64,000 nt of DNA from Psococerastis gibbosa. Taxonomy: Eukaryota; Arthropoda; Insecta; Psocodea; Psocidae. Positions 44,511 to 55,389 of the stretch are shown here, one piece after another; within the stretch, counting starts at the first letter, position 1; each line of letters starts with the position of its first letter. The notes beneath the pieces are model-generated. The model did no database searches and was not told the DNA's origin. It saw nothing but the letters and a program-made list of their open reading frames with translations. The stretch is taken from contig OZ020492.1 in NCBI GenBank assembly GCA_963971405.1, forward strand, positions 6,758,001 to 6,822,000. Reading direction: 5' to 3'. A program made the translations under genes and the position numbers.

Positions 44511-44720
44511 CCTACCAACTGGGCTATTACAGCACATTTCTTTCGACCAAATCCATTTACAAATTGTATTATTGAGCAATTTCTTATTGGTTGATATACG
44601 TGTAATCATTTCGAAATATTAGACTTTAGTGTACCTTTTGTTAACTGGATCAGTGGACCTACTATGGCGATTATTTTTAATCTTAACCCGGGATTAAAAA
44701 CGTAAACAAGATAAAAAAGA
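44511..44720. other. Unassigned stretch
   Basis: Nothing recognised. Confidence 0.4.
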
Positions 44721-44912
44721 AATTTTAGAGGATATATAAAATCTGGGCTTGGCGGGACTCGAATCCACGATCTACGCCTAACCGGGGCTTCTTCTTAACC
44801 GCTCGACCGCAAGCCCGCACAAGAACCAGTTGATTAAGACAACGCCCCGTTTAGGCGTAGATCGTGGGTTCGAGTCCCGCCAAGCCCAGTTTTTATATAT
44901 CCTCTAAAATTT
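44721..44912. repeat. Inverted pair of tRNA-like sequences
   Basis: The arm 44721-44787 is the inverted near-copy of 44845-44912, including TTTTAGAGGATATATAAAA on the outer side and CTACGCCTAA on the inner side. The two tRNA-like units point away from each other. Confidence 0.85.
44745..44816 (-). tRNA. tRNA-like unit, probably pseudogene or SINE head
   Basis: On the minus strand, acceptor GGGCTTG pairs with CAAGCCC, the D-arm region reads GTCGAGCGGTTAAGA, and the T-arm GTGGATTCGAGTCCCGC is good. The anticodon arm pairs imperfectly (AAGCC with GGCGT) and its loop CCGGTTA lacks the near-universal U33. A functional tRNA is therefore unlikely; a tRNA-derived repeat fits better. Confidence 0.5.
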
Positions 44913-45149
44913 CATGTATAACGTGGAGGTTGCCTCTTCAACCAAAAGTAAATTTAATAACTGTATTATATGCCCCATATAATATAATGAGAAAAAGAGA
45001 TAATTTTAGAATGGAAAGTGAAGTACAAAATTGTTTTGTTTACATTTTTAATCCCAGGAATAATTTAATACTAAACGGCATAGCTGACGCAGTTGGCCTT
45101 TAAATAAATTAGAAGACTGGTCTTTGAGTTGTCAGTCACTATGAAAGTC

Positions 45150-45193
45150 AGCTTCTTCTATTATTATTATTATTATTTTATTATTATTATTAT
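45150..45193. repeat. (TTA)n microsatellite
   Basis: Runs of TTA/TAT interrupted once, lying directly against the 3' end of the adjacent SINE2. Confidence 0.85.
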
Positions 45194-45326
45194 TTTTTTA
45201 TACCAACAATATTAAATGAATTTAACGAATGTATCCGATTGACCTCTTCAGTCGCCTATGTAGGTTAGTACCCGTGTTGAGTTACGACACGTCTCCGATC
45301 GCATGGCGTGTAGAGACTCGCACAAC
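45194..45326 (-). mobile_element. SINE2, minus strand, 5' truncated
   Basis: Reverse complement carries TTGTGCGAGTCTCTACACGC, GAGACGTGTCGTAACTCAAC and GGCGACTGAAGAGGTCAATC, then an A-rich end. Confidence 0.88.
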
Positions 45327-45367
45327 TGTAACTGTATGTTGGAAATATATTTGATTGATTGATTGAT
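45327..45367 (+). mobile_element. LINE-like 3' end with (GATT)n tail
   Basis: TGTAACTGTATGTTGGAAAT followed by TTTGATTGATTGATTGATAA has the look of a CR1-like 3' terminus with simple repeat tail. Only the last 40 bp are present. Confidence 0.45.
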
Positions 45368-45673
45368 AAGAACCCTACTTGCATAGCGGGGGACAACAAG
45401 CCCATTCCTGTTGTCGATTCAAAAGCAAATGACGTCAAATCTGGTATAAATAACAGTTGTACAATCCCAAATCACAGTGAAAACTATTAATAATTGCCAA
45501 ACAATTGTACACTGAAATAGGAAATTCCAAATTCCATTCAAACTTGCTACAAATGCATGTTTAAAATTGCCTTGAGTAAAAGCCAGACTCAGAAAATAAA
45601 ATTACTTCACGTGAATATGTGTTGCTCCGCTCTGAAGCTGCATTGACCCAATCCAACGGTTCTTTGATATGAA
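45368..45673. other. Unassigned stretch
   Basis: Nothing recognised. Confidence 0.4.
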
Positions 45674-46225
45674 TTTTTAAAATAGAGGGTAGAAACGTGC
45701 TATTCGTTGCGACTGTACCACTACTTCCATTCTACCGCATTTCACTCCAATTTCTGCGCAATTTTTATCTTTTGAATGAATGAGAGTGGTGCCTCCTGAA
45801 CTCAAGGGGTAGGTATACCTTATGGATTATCAAGTATTCCTGCTTCGTATTTACTTAGACCATGGAAACTATTTGGAGTGACTGTAATAACTTACATATT
45901 AAAACAAAGTCGTGCTAGTTAGTAAAATTATGACTCAACAAGGGCTTTTTAAAATAGGGGGTAGAAACGTGCTATTCGTTGCGACTGTACCACTACTTCC
46001 ATTCTACAGCATTTCACTCCAATATCTGCGCAATTTTTATCTTTAGAATGAATGAGAGTGGTGCCTCCTGAACTCGAGGAGAAGGCATACCTTATGGATT
46101 ATCAATTATTCCTGCTTCGAAATTACTTAGAGCATGGAAAATATTTGGAGTGACTCTAGTCTCTAATAACTTACATATTAAAACAAAGTCGAGCTATTTA
46201 GTAAAATTATGACTCAACAAGAGCT
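45674..46225 (+). repeat. Tandem duplication, 272-bp unit
   Basis: Unit 1 at 45674-45945 and unit 2 at 45946-46225 both read TTTTTAAAATAG, GGTAGAAACGTGCTATTCGT, CATTTCACTCCAAT, GAGTGGTGCCTCCTGAACTC and AAAATTATGACTCAACAAG. Unit 2 has an 8-bp extra near 46155. No frame is conserved, so the unit is probably non-coding. Confidence 0.92.
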
Positions 46226-46540
46226 GGACCAATAATTTTAGTTATCTCTGATTTGTTGTGATCATCTCCGGCTCGAGTAGCAGAGCATAATTATGTTAAA
46301 GTACATTATTGTTATTATGTATATATTTAGATTTTTATTATTTTACATTATATTTTATAATTATTCATTTTTTATATTATATATTATTATTTTATATTAT
46401 ATTTATATTTTTATATGTATTAGGAAAATATGGAGGCAGTGGTTTGGCAGCAGAACAACTTCCCTTTTTACAGCTGTAGTCTCCAGGATCCAAATTGTCA
46501 TGATTTTCAATAGAAGAGTTATTAAAAGAAGAAAATATAA
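46226..46540. other. Unassigned, extremely AT-rich
   Basis: TATTAT-rich stretch at 46310-46425 generates a spurious 98-codon frame at 46293-46589. Confidence 0.5.
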
Positions 46541-46830
46541 AAACGCAACTCCTAAGATGGCTGGGACACGGCGTAGGAATGCCAGATGACCGCATGCCGA
46601 ACAAGATGTACAAAACAAGCATGACAGGAAGACGACTGGCGGGGGGTCCTTGAAAACGCTAGAAGGATGAGTTGGAAACTGACCTCCGCAAGTTGGGAGT
46701 CCGTAGATGGTGGAATAGATGGCGTTGTACAAAACCAAGATGACTGGAGGAGTGATGTCGAGCAGGTCAAAGCTCTTCAAGGGCTGTAGAGCCAGAAGTA
46801 GATTAACATGAAGAAGAAAGAAGATGTTCA
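46541..46830 (+). mobile_element. LINE ORF2 C-terminal fragment (type J)
   Basis: Plus strand reads LRWLGHGVGMPDDRMPNKMY, then after breaks KDELETDLRKLGVRRW and a GAAGAAG tail. The RWLGH..RMPDDR motif and the KR.KDELE..LR.LGVR motif are typical near the C-terminus of RTE/Jockey-like ORF2. Stops and frameshifts show that it is inactive. Matches 1672-1850. Confidence 0.8.
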
Positions 46831-47333
46831 CTGGCATTCTACATTTTAGTTTAACTATGGGCCGTAGGCGGAGTTGATGTGTTGGTGAGCCCTGATTTAG
46901 GATAAGGCCGGCTCGAACGGACTTCCCTTCCGATTATGTAGGCGTGGGTGCAGCACAACACAGCTCCCATTATAGTGTCATGCTCCGTGAATGAGACCTT
47001 TCCATTAGCAGTCTGACTTAAGTTCCCTCACCACAATCGAACAAATTTAAATGGAGTTATGGATACAATACAGCATTAAATAAGGTATGTATTGGAGTCA
47101 AAATTGCTGTCTTTATATTTTAATTCACTTAATCCGTCCGACCGTCCCCCTGGACGGCTGTAGCATTAGGAAAGTATGGTTGGTAATGGTCTACTAAGAA
47201 AATAATTCAATTTGCTCAACCCACTGGTACCATATATCGTCGCTCTTTTTATGAAGTGTTACAGCTGCAAAAAATAGACTTTTTTTATTGCACTAAAAAT
47301 ATTTTTTTTGTGGTAAAACTGTTACATATTTAA
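46831..47333. other. Unassigned stretch
   Basis: Nothing recognised. Confidence 0.4.
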
Positions 47334-48161
47334 AGAACCGGTCCGAGTTTACTCGAAAATGCTTTCCAATTTATCAAAATTAGTAGATGGAGAAAATCTA
47401 TGGCTAAATTTCCGATATCTCGGGGGAGGGGGGGGGGTTGTCCACCTGACGTCATTGGAGGCGAGGTAAATTCTAGATAGGTCAGACCAACACATTACCA
47501 CACAGCAATACTGGCAGAGCACGCAATGCATTTGAGCGTGAATTTTCTATCATATTTTCAAAAAAACATTTTTTTTTTTACAAAACCAAATACTTTTCTG
47601 GGAAAGCAACCTGTCCGGTTTCGTTACTCAATTTAACACCTAAAAAATACCTGAAGGTAGAAATCATCGATAGAAATGTTTCGCAGAAAAATTATTTTTT
47701 AGTAATTTTTCATTAAAATTTAGTTATTTTTATTTTTTTACCCCCAGAAGCAACCTATCAAGGGGCAAGCCACCCCTTGCATTTCGTTAACATTAATAAC
47801 GACTACAATACATGTGAATTTAAAAGAAATCGTTGGAGCCGTTTTTGAGAAATAATTTTTTTAGACGTTTTTTTTTTAGTTTTTTGAGAATAAAACCCCC
47901 CCAAATAAAAAAAAATTGTTACGAGGCATGATTTTTGTGAACCTACATGCCCAATTTCATGAAAATCGACCGAGTAGTTTGCCCGGAAATCGACGCACAG
48001 ACAGACAGAACGACAGGACGACAGACAGACAGACAGACATTTCGTAAAAACCACTTTTTGGGTTCCTGGGAACTTAAAACGTGTAAATCCGTTGAAATCT
48101 CGGAATCGAAAATTTTGACAGTCGCAAAGCTTTCCTTATACTACGTATAAATTGGAAAGCA
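47334..48161 (-). repeat. Repeat A, copy 10 (full length)
   Basis: Both ends intact on the minus strand; C-run appears as a G-run at 47421-47438; GACA tract at 47999-48040. A segment around the G-run on the other side (TTTGGGGGG module) is shortened. Confidence 0.94.
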
Positions 48162-49289
48162 AACATTTATTGACGTAGTGGGAAGCTATAAAACTGTTTG
48201 AACTTGGCCCCAAATCATGCACAGTTGAAGCAGAAGACAGTTGCAGTTGCCTTTAGGTCAGGGCTTGAGAAACATCCAGCGGAGTAGTACGTAAAAACTT
48301 GTAAGTAAACTGTTACATCTCCGGAAAGACCACTAAGACTTTTCGGATTATAAGCAAATTTTGGTGCAATGAAGCTACAATTTTGGTACAAATTACAACA
48401 TTGGCATTTGCACTTTTTTTTTGGGGGGGGGGGAGTGTTACAACTTGTTTCAGAAATTATTTGCTCGAAAACGAAACGTGAGTGAATTTTTTTAAAAGAT
48501 ATAAGTGCGAAGTATTTTATTTGGAATAAATGGGTTAGATAAGGGGAAATTTTTTTTCGTTCATATAGTGATTTTTTTGATAAAATTATACATAAAGTTA
48601 TTATTAGGTTGGCAATAATGGTGACTAAAATAAATACAAATATGATGATTAAAATTAATTATATAAATAATTATTGCTTGCCAAATCTGGGTGAGAAATA
48701 AATTAAAAACCATCCAAAAAACCTCTCCTGAAAAATTACGTTTTTGGAGACGTAACACTTCATTAAAAGAGCGACGATATGCGACCCTTTGGGGGACACC
48801 CACGCCTATAACAGGAAGCAAAGGGGAGACCAGCTAGGACCTGCACCAAGCACAGCTTCAACTAAAGGATTAGCCTACCTTACAAAACTCCCGAATGAAC
48901 TGAGTGCGGCGAGAAATGCTACTACTAACTTAGTAATAGAACAAGAAGTCATTATTATTACTAACTTCTCCAAATTACTTAGACCATCTCTTAGAGAAAG
49001 CTTTCTACACTGTCACTTAGGCACTAGCACAATGGCAACGACAAGACTATACCTGATTTTGACGATTTTACTTTATAATTTCTCGTCGACTACTTGGTGA
49101 TTACTTGATTGTATAATTTAAAAAATATATATTTATTTATTATTTATGTATTTATTTGTACGTTACGTCAATTGAGATGTATTTCCATTCTTTTTCTAAC
49201 AAAATATGTTTTAAAATCAAGAATAATAATTACTGTTCTTGAGATATGTTTAAGATAAAAAATTATAAATGAGTAAAATCAACTTCTTC
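48162..49289. other. Unassigned stretch
   Basis: G-run at 48423-48433. A 103-codon plus frame at 48789-49100 (contains LAYLTKLPNELSAARNATTN) has a faint LINE C-terminal look but no firm motif. Confidence 0.35.
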
Positions 49290-49760
49290 TTCTTCTTTAA
49301 CTACCTTATTTATTCCCCCTTCAGGGTGTCATGGCGCTCTCAATTGATACACAACACAATTTGTGCCATACACACGATGAGTGCAACTTAGGAATTTTTC
49401 ATGGCGCTGAGGGGGATCTCCTGATTGTAGTGGATTCCGAACCACTTGGCTTCAGCCTCTCGGTTGAATAATTATTATTGCTAATTGCGCTGAAGGGGCG
49501 GAATGAGACCCATGACTTCCTTTACGAAAGTCCAGGTAGTTATCCACTGCACTACGGGTTTCACCAGCAACTCAATAACCGCTTCACTCAATTGCCAAAT
49601 CCAATTGGACCAGCAAGTGTAGCAATTCTGAGAGGTTACTAGCAATATCAATCATATACACAGTCATTGAGGCCATTATATATACTGATATTCAGATCGG
49701 TCGGACAGCATGTTACTGCTAGTCAAGTACTGATAAGAATCAATGTGCCGTACAATGGCG
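49290..49760 (+). repeat. Dispersed repeat G, copy 2
   Basis: Longer relative of 31201-31690, starting with CTTCTTCTTCTTTAACTACC and TTCAGGGTGTCATGG, then GATTGTAGTGGATTCCGAAC, CATGACTTCCTTTACGAAAG, and CACAGTCATTGAGGCCATTA. Confidence 0.65.
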
Positions 49761-49779
49761 CATATTAGACTATTTTTAA

Positions 49780-49879
49780 GTGTTTCATTTATTTCTTGTT
49801 ATTGCGTCTTAGGCTTTAGAACGCCTATTGTTTCATGTTATGACTCAATACAGAGATAATTTATTCTATTCTATTCTAT
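49780..49879 (+). mobile_element. LINE-like 3' end with (TTCTA)n tail
   Basis: AATACAGAGATAATTTATTC runs into four TTCTA units. This resembles the 3' end of CR1-like elements; no coding part is present. Confidence 0.45.
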
Positions 49880-49880
49880 T

Positions 49881-51409
49881 AACTCATTAAGAATTAATCG
49901 GACACTCCCACTTCACGCTTTTTGAATAAAGTCAAATTTCTCATAAAATGTCGAACATAGAGCAATGGCGCAGTCTATAAAAAATTGAGATAGTGTTTTT
50001 GTTATATATTTAGCTGGGTTCATATAAAAAAATATTTCCTTCGAGAATAAAAGGTAGAAAAGAAGATATGAGCATTCATAACAATTTTTTATGCATTTCA
50101 AGTATCATGAATCCAAAAATGTAGTGTTGGATTTAGGGTCGAACCAAGAGGCAGGTGTGACGAAAGTCTACTTACGTTGTCCACTTAACTTGATCTTTGT
50201 AGCATGCACCATTGAATCCAATTTTCCTGGAGGTAGAAGACTAGAAGTAAAGGAAAAGGTTACTCTGAAAAGCTCTCAAGAAAACTCATTGTTCACCATC
50301 GAGAAGCAGTTCTTAGAATTTCTTTTGTTCTCCCCTCAAGGGCACGAATACCACGTGCTTTTATGGCTATTTCTCCCACAATTTTTTAATGGCATTGTAA
50401 TTCACTCTCCGGTGGTTAGTACTTTACTTTTTTCAACATCCTTGTTTGTAACTCGCTAAATTCTTTATACATTTTAACTTCCCTTTTTGAACACCTTTCC
50501 AGATTATTTTAATAAACTGGTGCATATAGACCCATAAAGGCGTTAGTATGTTTATATTACTAGTGGTTAATTTTCCCTACTCTAAAGCTCTGGATTGATC
50601 AATAGAACAACTGCGGATAGTCCAATGTGGACAGACTAATAGATTACCTCATATAATAACGGAATAGTATGTAATGCATAGCGTTATGGATTTTCATTAT
50701 TTTCATCAATTATTAGCCTTTCAAAACCAAAAACTCGCATGAGAAAGTTGAACCCATAATCTATGTCTTTCCGGCGCAACGTAATGCCTCTACACGAACT
50801 GTCCGCCCCAGGTTTGACTTGATCCTCCATTTTCAATGAAGACTTTATTATTATTATCGACTAGATTCATATTGTTATCGCATGTAATGTCATTAATAGG
50901 TTGCCTCTTCTACCTAAGTCAATTTAAGGTAAAAAGTGTATTTCATATCGCACACAATTGCGGAATTAGGATTGTCTATGCAGAGCTTATCGCATAGCCG
51001 TTCAGTGACAGACAGATGGACTGATTTCGATAATTATTATATGAAAATAGATACTAAAACTCAATTCAGCCATAAATTACCTCTTTGCGCTTTAGTTCTC
51101 ATAGGAAAACCCAAGATGGAGTTATAAAATTCCACTTTTGACAGTCCTCAATAGAATTGTGGTCACGACCTTTTTAATATCGCGTCATCTTCTTTTGCTT
51201 AATAATGTATTTAAAGTGCCGAGATGCTAATTTTAACCAAGCGTTATTTAATTGATTGAAAATAAAATTGATGGCTTTCAGCTAAAGTTTTGAATTTAGT
51301 GCAATCAGGTTTTCCGTTCACTTATTCGTTTCCTTTGACATTAAGATTTACATGGGCGACAGCAAACAAATGTCTTCATAACGAGTGAAAAGGATTGATT
51401 GATTTGTAA
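49881..51409. other. Unassigned stretch
   Basis: The 122-codon plus frame at 50091-50459 (MHFKYHESKNVVLDLGSNQE...) has mixed composition and a hydrophobic C-terminal half but no motif I recognise and no splice context. It is left unnamed. Confidence 0.4.
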
Positions 51410-51525
51410 GGCGGGGTTTCCACATACGTCAATGGTCAATGGTAAATGTGGTATTGACGTTTTAGCAGACATTAAAGACATACTAAAAATTTCTGCTACC
51501 ACGGCAAAACCATAGGCACTGCTGC
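51410..51525. mobile_element. Harbinger-like MITE, right end lost
   Basis: GGCGGGGTTTCCACATACGT start, preceded by TAA, then GTGGTATTGACG, TAGCAGACATTAAAGACATA and an inverted partner TTTCTGCTACCACGG. The outer part of the right arm is missing. Same family as 41850-41998. Confidence 0.75.
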
Positions 51526-51770
51526 CAGTTAATGCTGCCTACTGTTGATTATATATAATAACTATAGGGTATAAATATGTATTGTCGTATTATTGTATCT
51601 ATATTACTATTTTTATTTTTTAATTACTTCATTATTATAATTAATTTTGTCAACTTGAGTTGGTAGGTACCCCACACACCTTCAGGTTAAGGGGGCCTAC
51701 AAAATAATTTGTTACGCCAATCATTTTAGAAAAATATACGAATTGTTATTATTATTATTATTATTATTAT
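51526..51770. other. Unassigned, with (TTA)n
   Basis: (TTA)n at 51747-51769 lies directly in front of a SINE1. Confidence 0.5.
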
Positions 51771-51990
51771 GTAGCGTAGTGGTATGGACTCTGACTTTCA
51801 CCCGAAAGGTTGTAGGTTAGAGTCCCGCACTTGCTATATTTTCTGGCCGTGCTTCGGAGGACATGTAAAGCAGGCGGTCCCGGGCCTTCCTAGTTGAGTG
51901 TAAGAGAGGGCTTTAAAGCCCTAACTCCGCTAGGTTGGCTTAGTAATAGAAACAACAAAAAGTCTTTATTTATTTATATATTATTTATTT
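51771..51990 (+). mobile_element. SINE1 with consensus A box
   Basis: TAGCGTAGTGG is a perfect Pol III A box and the B box has one change (GGTTAGAGTCCC). Body and tail are complete (GGCGGTCCCGGGCCTTCC, AACTCCGCTAGGTTGGCTTA), ending in (TTTA)n. Confidence 0.93.
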
Positions 51991-53280
51991 AATCAATATA
52001 AAATAATTTTGGCATTACAAAAAAGAAGGCGGTAGTAAGCACATAGGAGTAAACCACCCAAAATGGATTTAGCCTCAAACAGAAAATGAAAGTGTGGTTT
52101 AATTGTTGTGGAAACTCCCGCCAATTAGGAGGACAGACGAATAATAGATCAATTTGCATTACAAAGTAGTAGAGACATCTAGCGGCCCACCGCATCACTA
52201 ACTCTGCCTCCTTGGGCACTTCAGCGCCTCCTTATAATTTTATTATTATGTTGCTCTGCTCTTCCGGCGCACAAAAAGGTTCCAGATCCATATCAAAACG
52301 TCTCCTTAAGAAAGAAAGATAGAAGAAAATTATCTTAAGCTTCCATATGGGCGTTTGGGTCCACTCTTACAATCAACCGAAGAAGTTTCAATTCAAAATG
52401 GATTCTATTCAAACTGACCACTTTCGTATAAAAAAAAATGTCCTCTTCTTCCCCTTCTTAGTGAGGACGCATTTCTTATACTCGACGCTAAAGTCTTGAG
52501 CTTGACCGAGAAAATGCCAACCAATCAAATTACGGGCTGAACCGCGACCAACCAATCAACACATTGACTGTTGACGTCCTTATTTTACAAAAATACTCAA
52601 TAGCGTTGGTTGCATGTTTGCAACAGTTGCGGGGTCTATACATATTCACATATTGTCGCGTTCCTTTTGAGGGTGGTTACCACCATCCTTGGTAAATCTA
52701 AGGGGAAGCCGCCATTTATCGAAATAGGAAAAAATATGGCAGACTTGTTCCGATTCCACTTTCCGTAACTTACCAACAGTGGTGGAACTTACCCTTATAG
52801 TCAGCTGCTGATTTTAATTCGCTAACTGCCTAGATGCGTAAAAAAAATGTTAGAAATTTGTTTGAATTGTTTGTCTGCTGCAGAATTTCCTAAGTGACTT
52901 TATCGTTCCTTGATCAATTAAATAATAAATTTTATAATGTGAAACTACTCCGAATTGCAGGAAAATTGAGACACTTCTTCTTCTTTTTCCCCCTTAGTGC
53001 CGCATGCGAACCCATTTCCTGAACTCGCCCTGGTCGGACGCTAAAATTGAGACTCTATGTTATTAAAGTTGAAAATGAATAACGCAATTTTGATTTAGAA
53101 ATACTTCTGGATCATAAATGGGGACCGTTTTTGATATGGTGTTCCCAACAGGGCCATTCCTTATGCCCCTCCCCCGCGGGAAATATATTTTATTATCACT
53201 TGCTGACTTTTATTCCTGAAGGTTTTCCTGGAACTTGCCGCACGGTAATGGATTAGTATTATCGTAGAATAGGCCATACC
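51991..53280. other. Unassigned stretch
   Basis: Two short pyrimidine-rich segments, at about 52441-52510 and 52978-53050, resemble each other (CTTCTTC...CCCCTTAGTG... CGACGCTAAA) and may be antisense LINE 3' ends. The 76-codon minus frame at 51989-52219 has no motif. Confidence 0.4.
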
Positions 53281-53282
53281 TT

Positions 53283-53535
53283 GTATGTAGTAGTGGAACG
53301 GACTCCAACTTTCACCCGAAAGGTTGTTGGTTCGAGTTCCGCACTTGCTATATTTTCTGGCTTGCTTCGGAGGGCATGTAAAGCAGGCGGTCCCGGGCTT
53401 TCCTAGTTGAGTGTAAGAGAGGGCTTATAGCCCTAACTCCGCTAGGTTGACTTAGTAGTAGAACAATTCATTGAATTGTTTGTATGCGATTAACCTTTAA
53501 AAAAAATATAAAAAAAGTCTACATTTATTTATTTA
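53283..53535 (+). mobile_element. SINE1 carrying a SINE2 3' end
   Basis: SINE1 runs to GTAGTAGAACA at about 53465, then 45-50 bp of SINE2 terminus follow (ATTCATTGAATTGTTTGTAT, poly(A)), and SINE1 resumes with AAAAGTCTACATTTATTTAT. Either a severely truncated SINE2 inserted here or the reverse transcriptase switched templates. Confidence 0.82.
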
Positions 53536-53739
53536 TTTACCTTACCCTTTTTTAATGTACAAGAACATTTTTTTAAAAAAATTCTAAATCGTTCAAAAAC
53601 GCATTTATCATGCAAATGGTTAGTTAATAATAATTATGAAGAATACGAAAGGAAAAGTCCCAGTATTTGTAACTGTATCGTGCCTGAAACTGTAATTAGT
53701 CAAGTACAACTTTTTGTAAAGGATTTCTTATGAACTCAA
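53536..53739. other. Unassigned stretch
   Basis: Nothing recognised. Confidence 0.35.
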
Positions 53740-53875
53740 GACAGACATTTCGTAAAAAACACTTTTTTTGGTTCCTGGGACCTGAAAACGGGTAAATCCG
53801 TTGAAATCTCGGAATCGAAAATTTTTACCATCACAAAGCTTTCCTTATACTACGATACGTATAAATTGGAAAGCA
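53740..53875 (-). repeat. Repeat A, copy 11 (5' fragment)
   Basis: Only the first 135 bp or so of the family, on the minus strand, ending at the start hairpin, in which ACGAT is duplicated (CTACGATACGTATAAATTGG). Confidence 0.88.
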
Positions 53876-54649
53876 AAAATATAAAGAAATATAATATAAA
53901 AATATCCACCGAGTGCCACCCTGTGTAACATATAAGCATGCAATATGTTAAATCAAATTTTTTTATTTTATTTTATCATCCTCATTACCGTATTATAATT
54001 TCATCCCTTTTAATGAGGCTACTAAAATTACGAAGCCGATTCTCGACTTAGGTAATTTTCTCCGAAGAGCGTAAAGTTGCACAACTTGGCGAAGCATAAG
54101 TTTCAGCATTTAATCCCTTTTCATTTAACGATATTACAAACAGCCTAATAATGATGCTTCGCAAGCCGTTACACAGTCCTTGATGCTCAGTGATTGAGTT
54201 TTCTAATGAGTAAAAACTGAAAGCAAACTTTTAATAGCTTTTATCCGATGCTATGTTACGCTTGAAATTAAATTTGAAAAAGTTGAGTAATAGCTAAACC
54301 TTTGAAAGGTAGTTACATTCAGCCTTTGAGTTGATTTGTGCATGGCATCTTTTCAACCATAATAACAGTGTTATTTTATGTGATTTTATATGAGGATAAA
54401 CCAATTCAACGTTTATGCGCTGTTTCACAGCCGAGAGTTTACGGTAGCATAGTTTTTCCTTCTTTCTCATGGTAACGGCAGCATATTTTTTCATTTATTT
54501 TTTTATGGACTTTTTGCATCATTGACAGATCAACATACAGATTTATTAGTGGGATCTCTCATCCCCAGATAAGTTGTTACTGAATAATCGTCCCACTCTC
54601 TTCTGTCTATACCTATCAGATCTGAGCATAGGTTAGCACCTTGCACGAC
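53876..54649. other. Unassigned stretch
   Basis: Nothing recognised. Confidence 0.4.
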
Positions 54650-54966
54650 GAACAGAGAGGCATTTCGTAAAAAACACTTTTTTGAGTTCCTGGTACCTCA
54701 AAAGGTGTAACGGTCAAAACGTGTGAAGGTCATGGCATAGTGGTAGCTTGATCGTACTTGTGCGAGTCTCTACACATCATGCGATCGGTGACCTGTCGTA
54801 ACTCAACACAGGTATTACCTTCAGAGGTGACTGAGAAGGTTATTCGGGTTCATTCATTGAATTGTTTGTATGCGAATAATCTATATAAAAAAAAAACACT
54901 GAAATCGAAAATTTTGACCATCTCAAATCTTTCCTTATGGCTTATACTATGTATAAATAAGAAAGC
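54650..54966 (-). repeat. Repeat A, copy 12 (5' fragment) split by SINE2
   Basis: Two pieces (54650-54726 and 54894-54966) continue each other in the repeat A order, GAGTTCCTGGTACCTCAAAA on one side and GAAATCGAAAATTTTGACCA with the start hairpin on the other. SINE2 fills the gap. CAAAACGTGTGAA duplicates a bit of the left side. Confidence 0.82.
54727..54893 (+). mobile_element. SINE2, near full length, inside repeat A
   Basis: CATGGCATAGTGGTAGCTTG (A-box match TGGCATAGTGG), CTTGTGCGAGTCTCTACACA, GACCTGTCGTAACTCAACAC, AATTGTTTGTATGCGAATAA and poly(A). Confidence 0.93.
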
Positions 54967-55389
54967 AATAAGAAATGAAAGCCTATATACACTTATAAAG
55001 TTTATATCCTACTGCAGCTAACCCCAGGTGGCCTGGCGTAGCTTGTAGAATCACAGCGCGCCTTGTTGCAGCAGCCGGTAGTTGGAGTCAAAGCATTCTT
55101 TATGCTACGTATAAATAGGTAATTAATAACCTATTCCTAATTATAAATAATATAGTCCTGAAGGGATTTTTACGGACCAAGTCCTACATATAGCTGCCGA
55201 TTTGTGCCTTACCCAGTTGCCAACAACCCCGTGAATTTTTGGACATTATTTATATTGTTTTCGCCCATTTATAAACTGGTACGCGCCATCAATTTCTCGA
55301 TGTCAACTTGCGCTTATTACAAACGATAATGGACAAGCTCACCATTGGCACATTGTAACAGACGCAAGCGTGACTTCACCTAGTTTGAA
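54967..55389. other. Unassigned stretch
   Basis: Nothing recognised before the satellite array. Confidence 0.4.

Noticed and set aside
44745-44816. Functional tRNA gene
   Set aside because: The anticodon loop lacks U33 and its stem is imperfect, and a second inverted copy shares non-tRNA flanks. A repeat is more likely.
46403-46837. 144-codon minus-strand frame as a gene
   Set aside because: It lies antisense to a recognisable LINE C-terminal fragment on the plus strand.
50091-50459. 122-codon frame as a gene
   Set aside because: No domain, no signal peptide, no splice or promoter context; frames of this length occur by chance in 64 kb.
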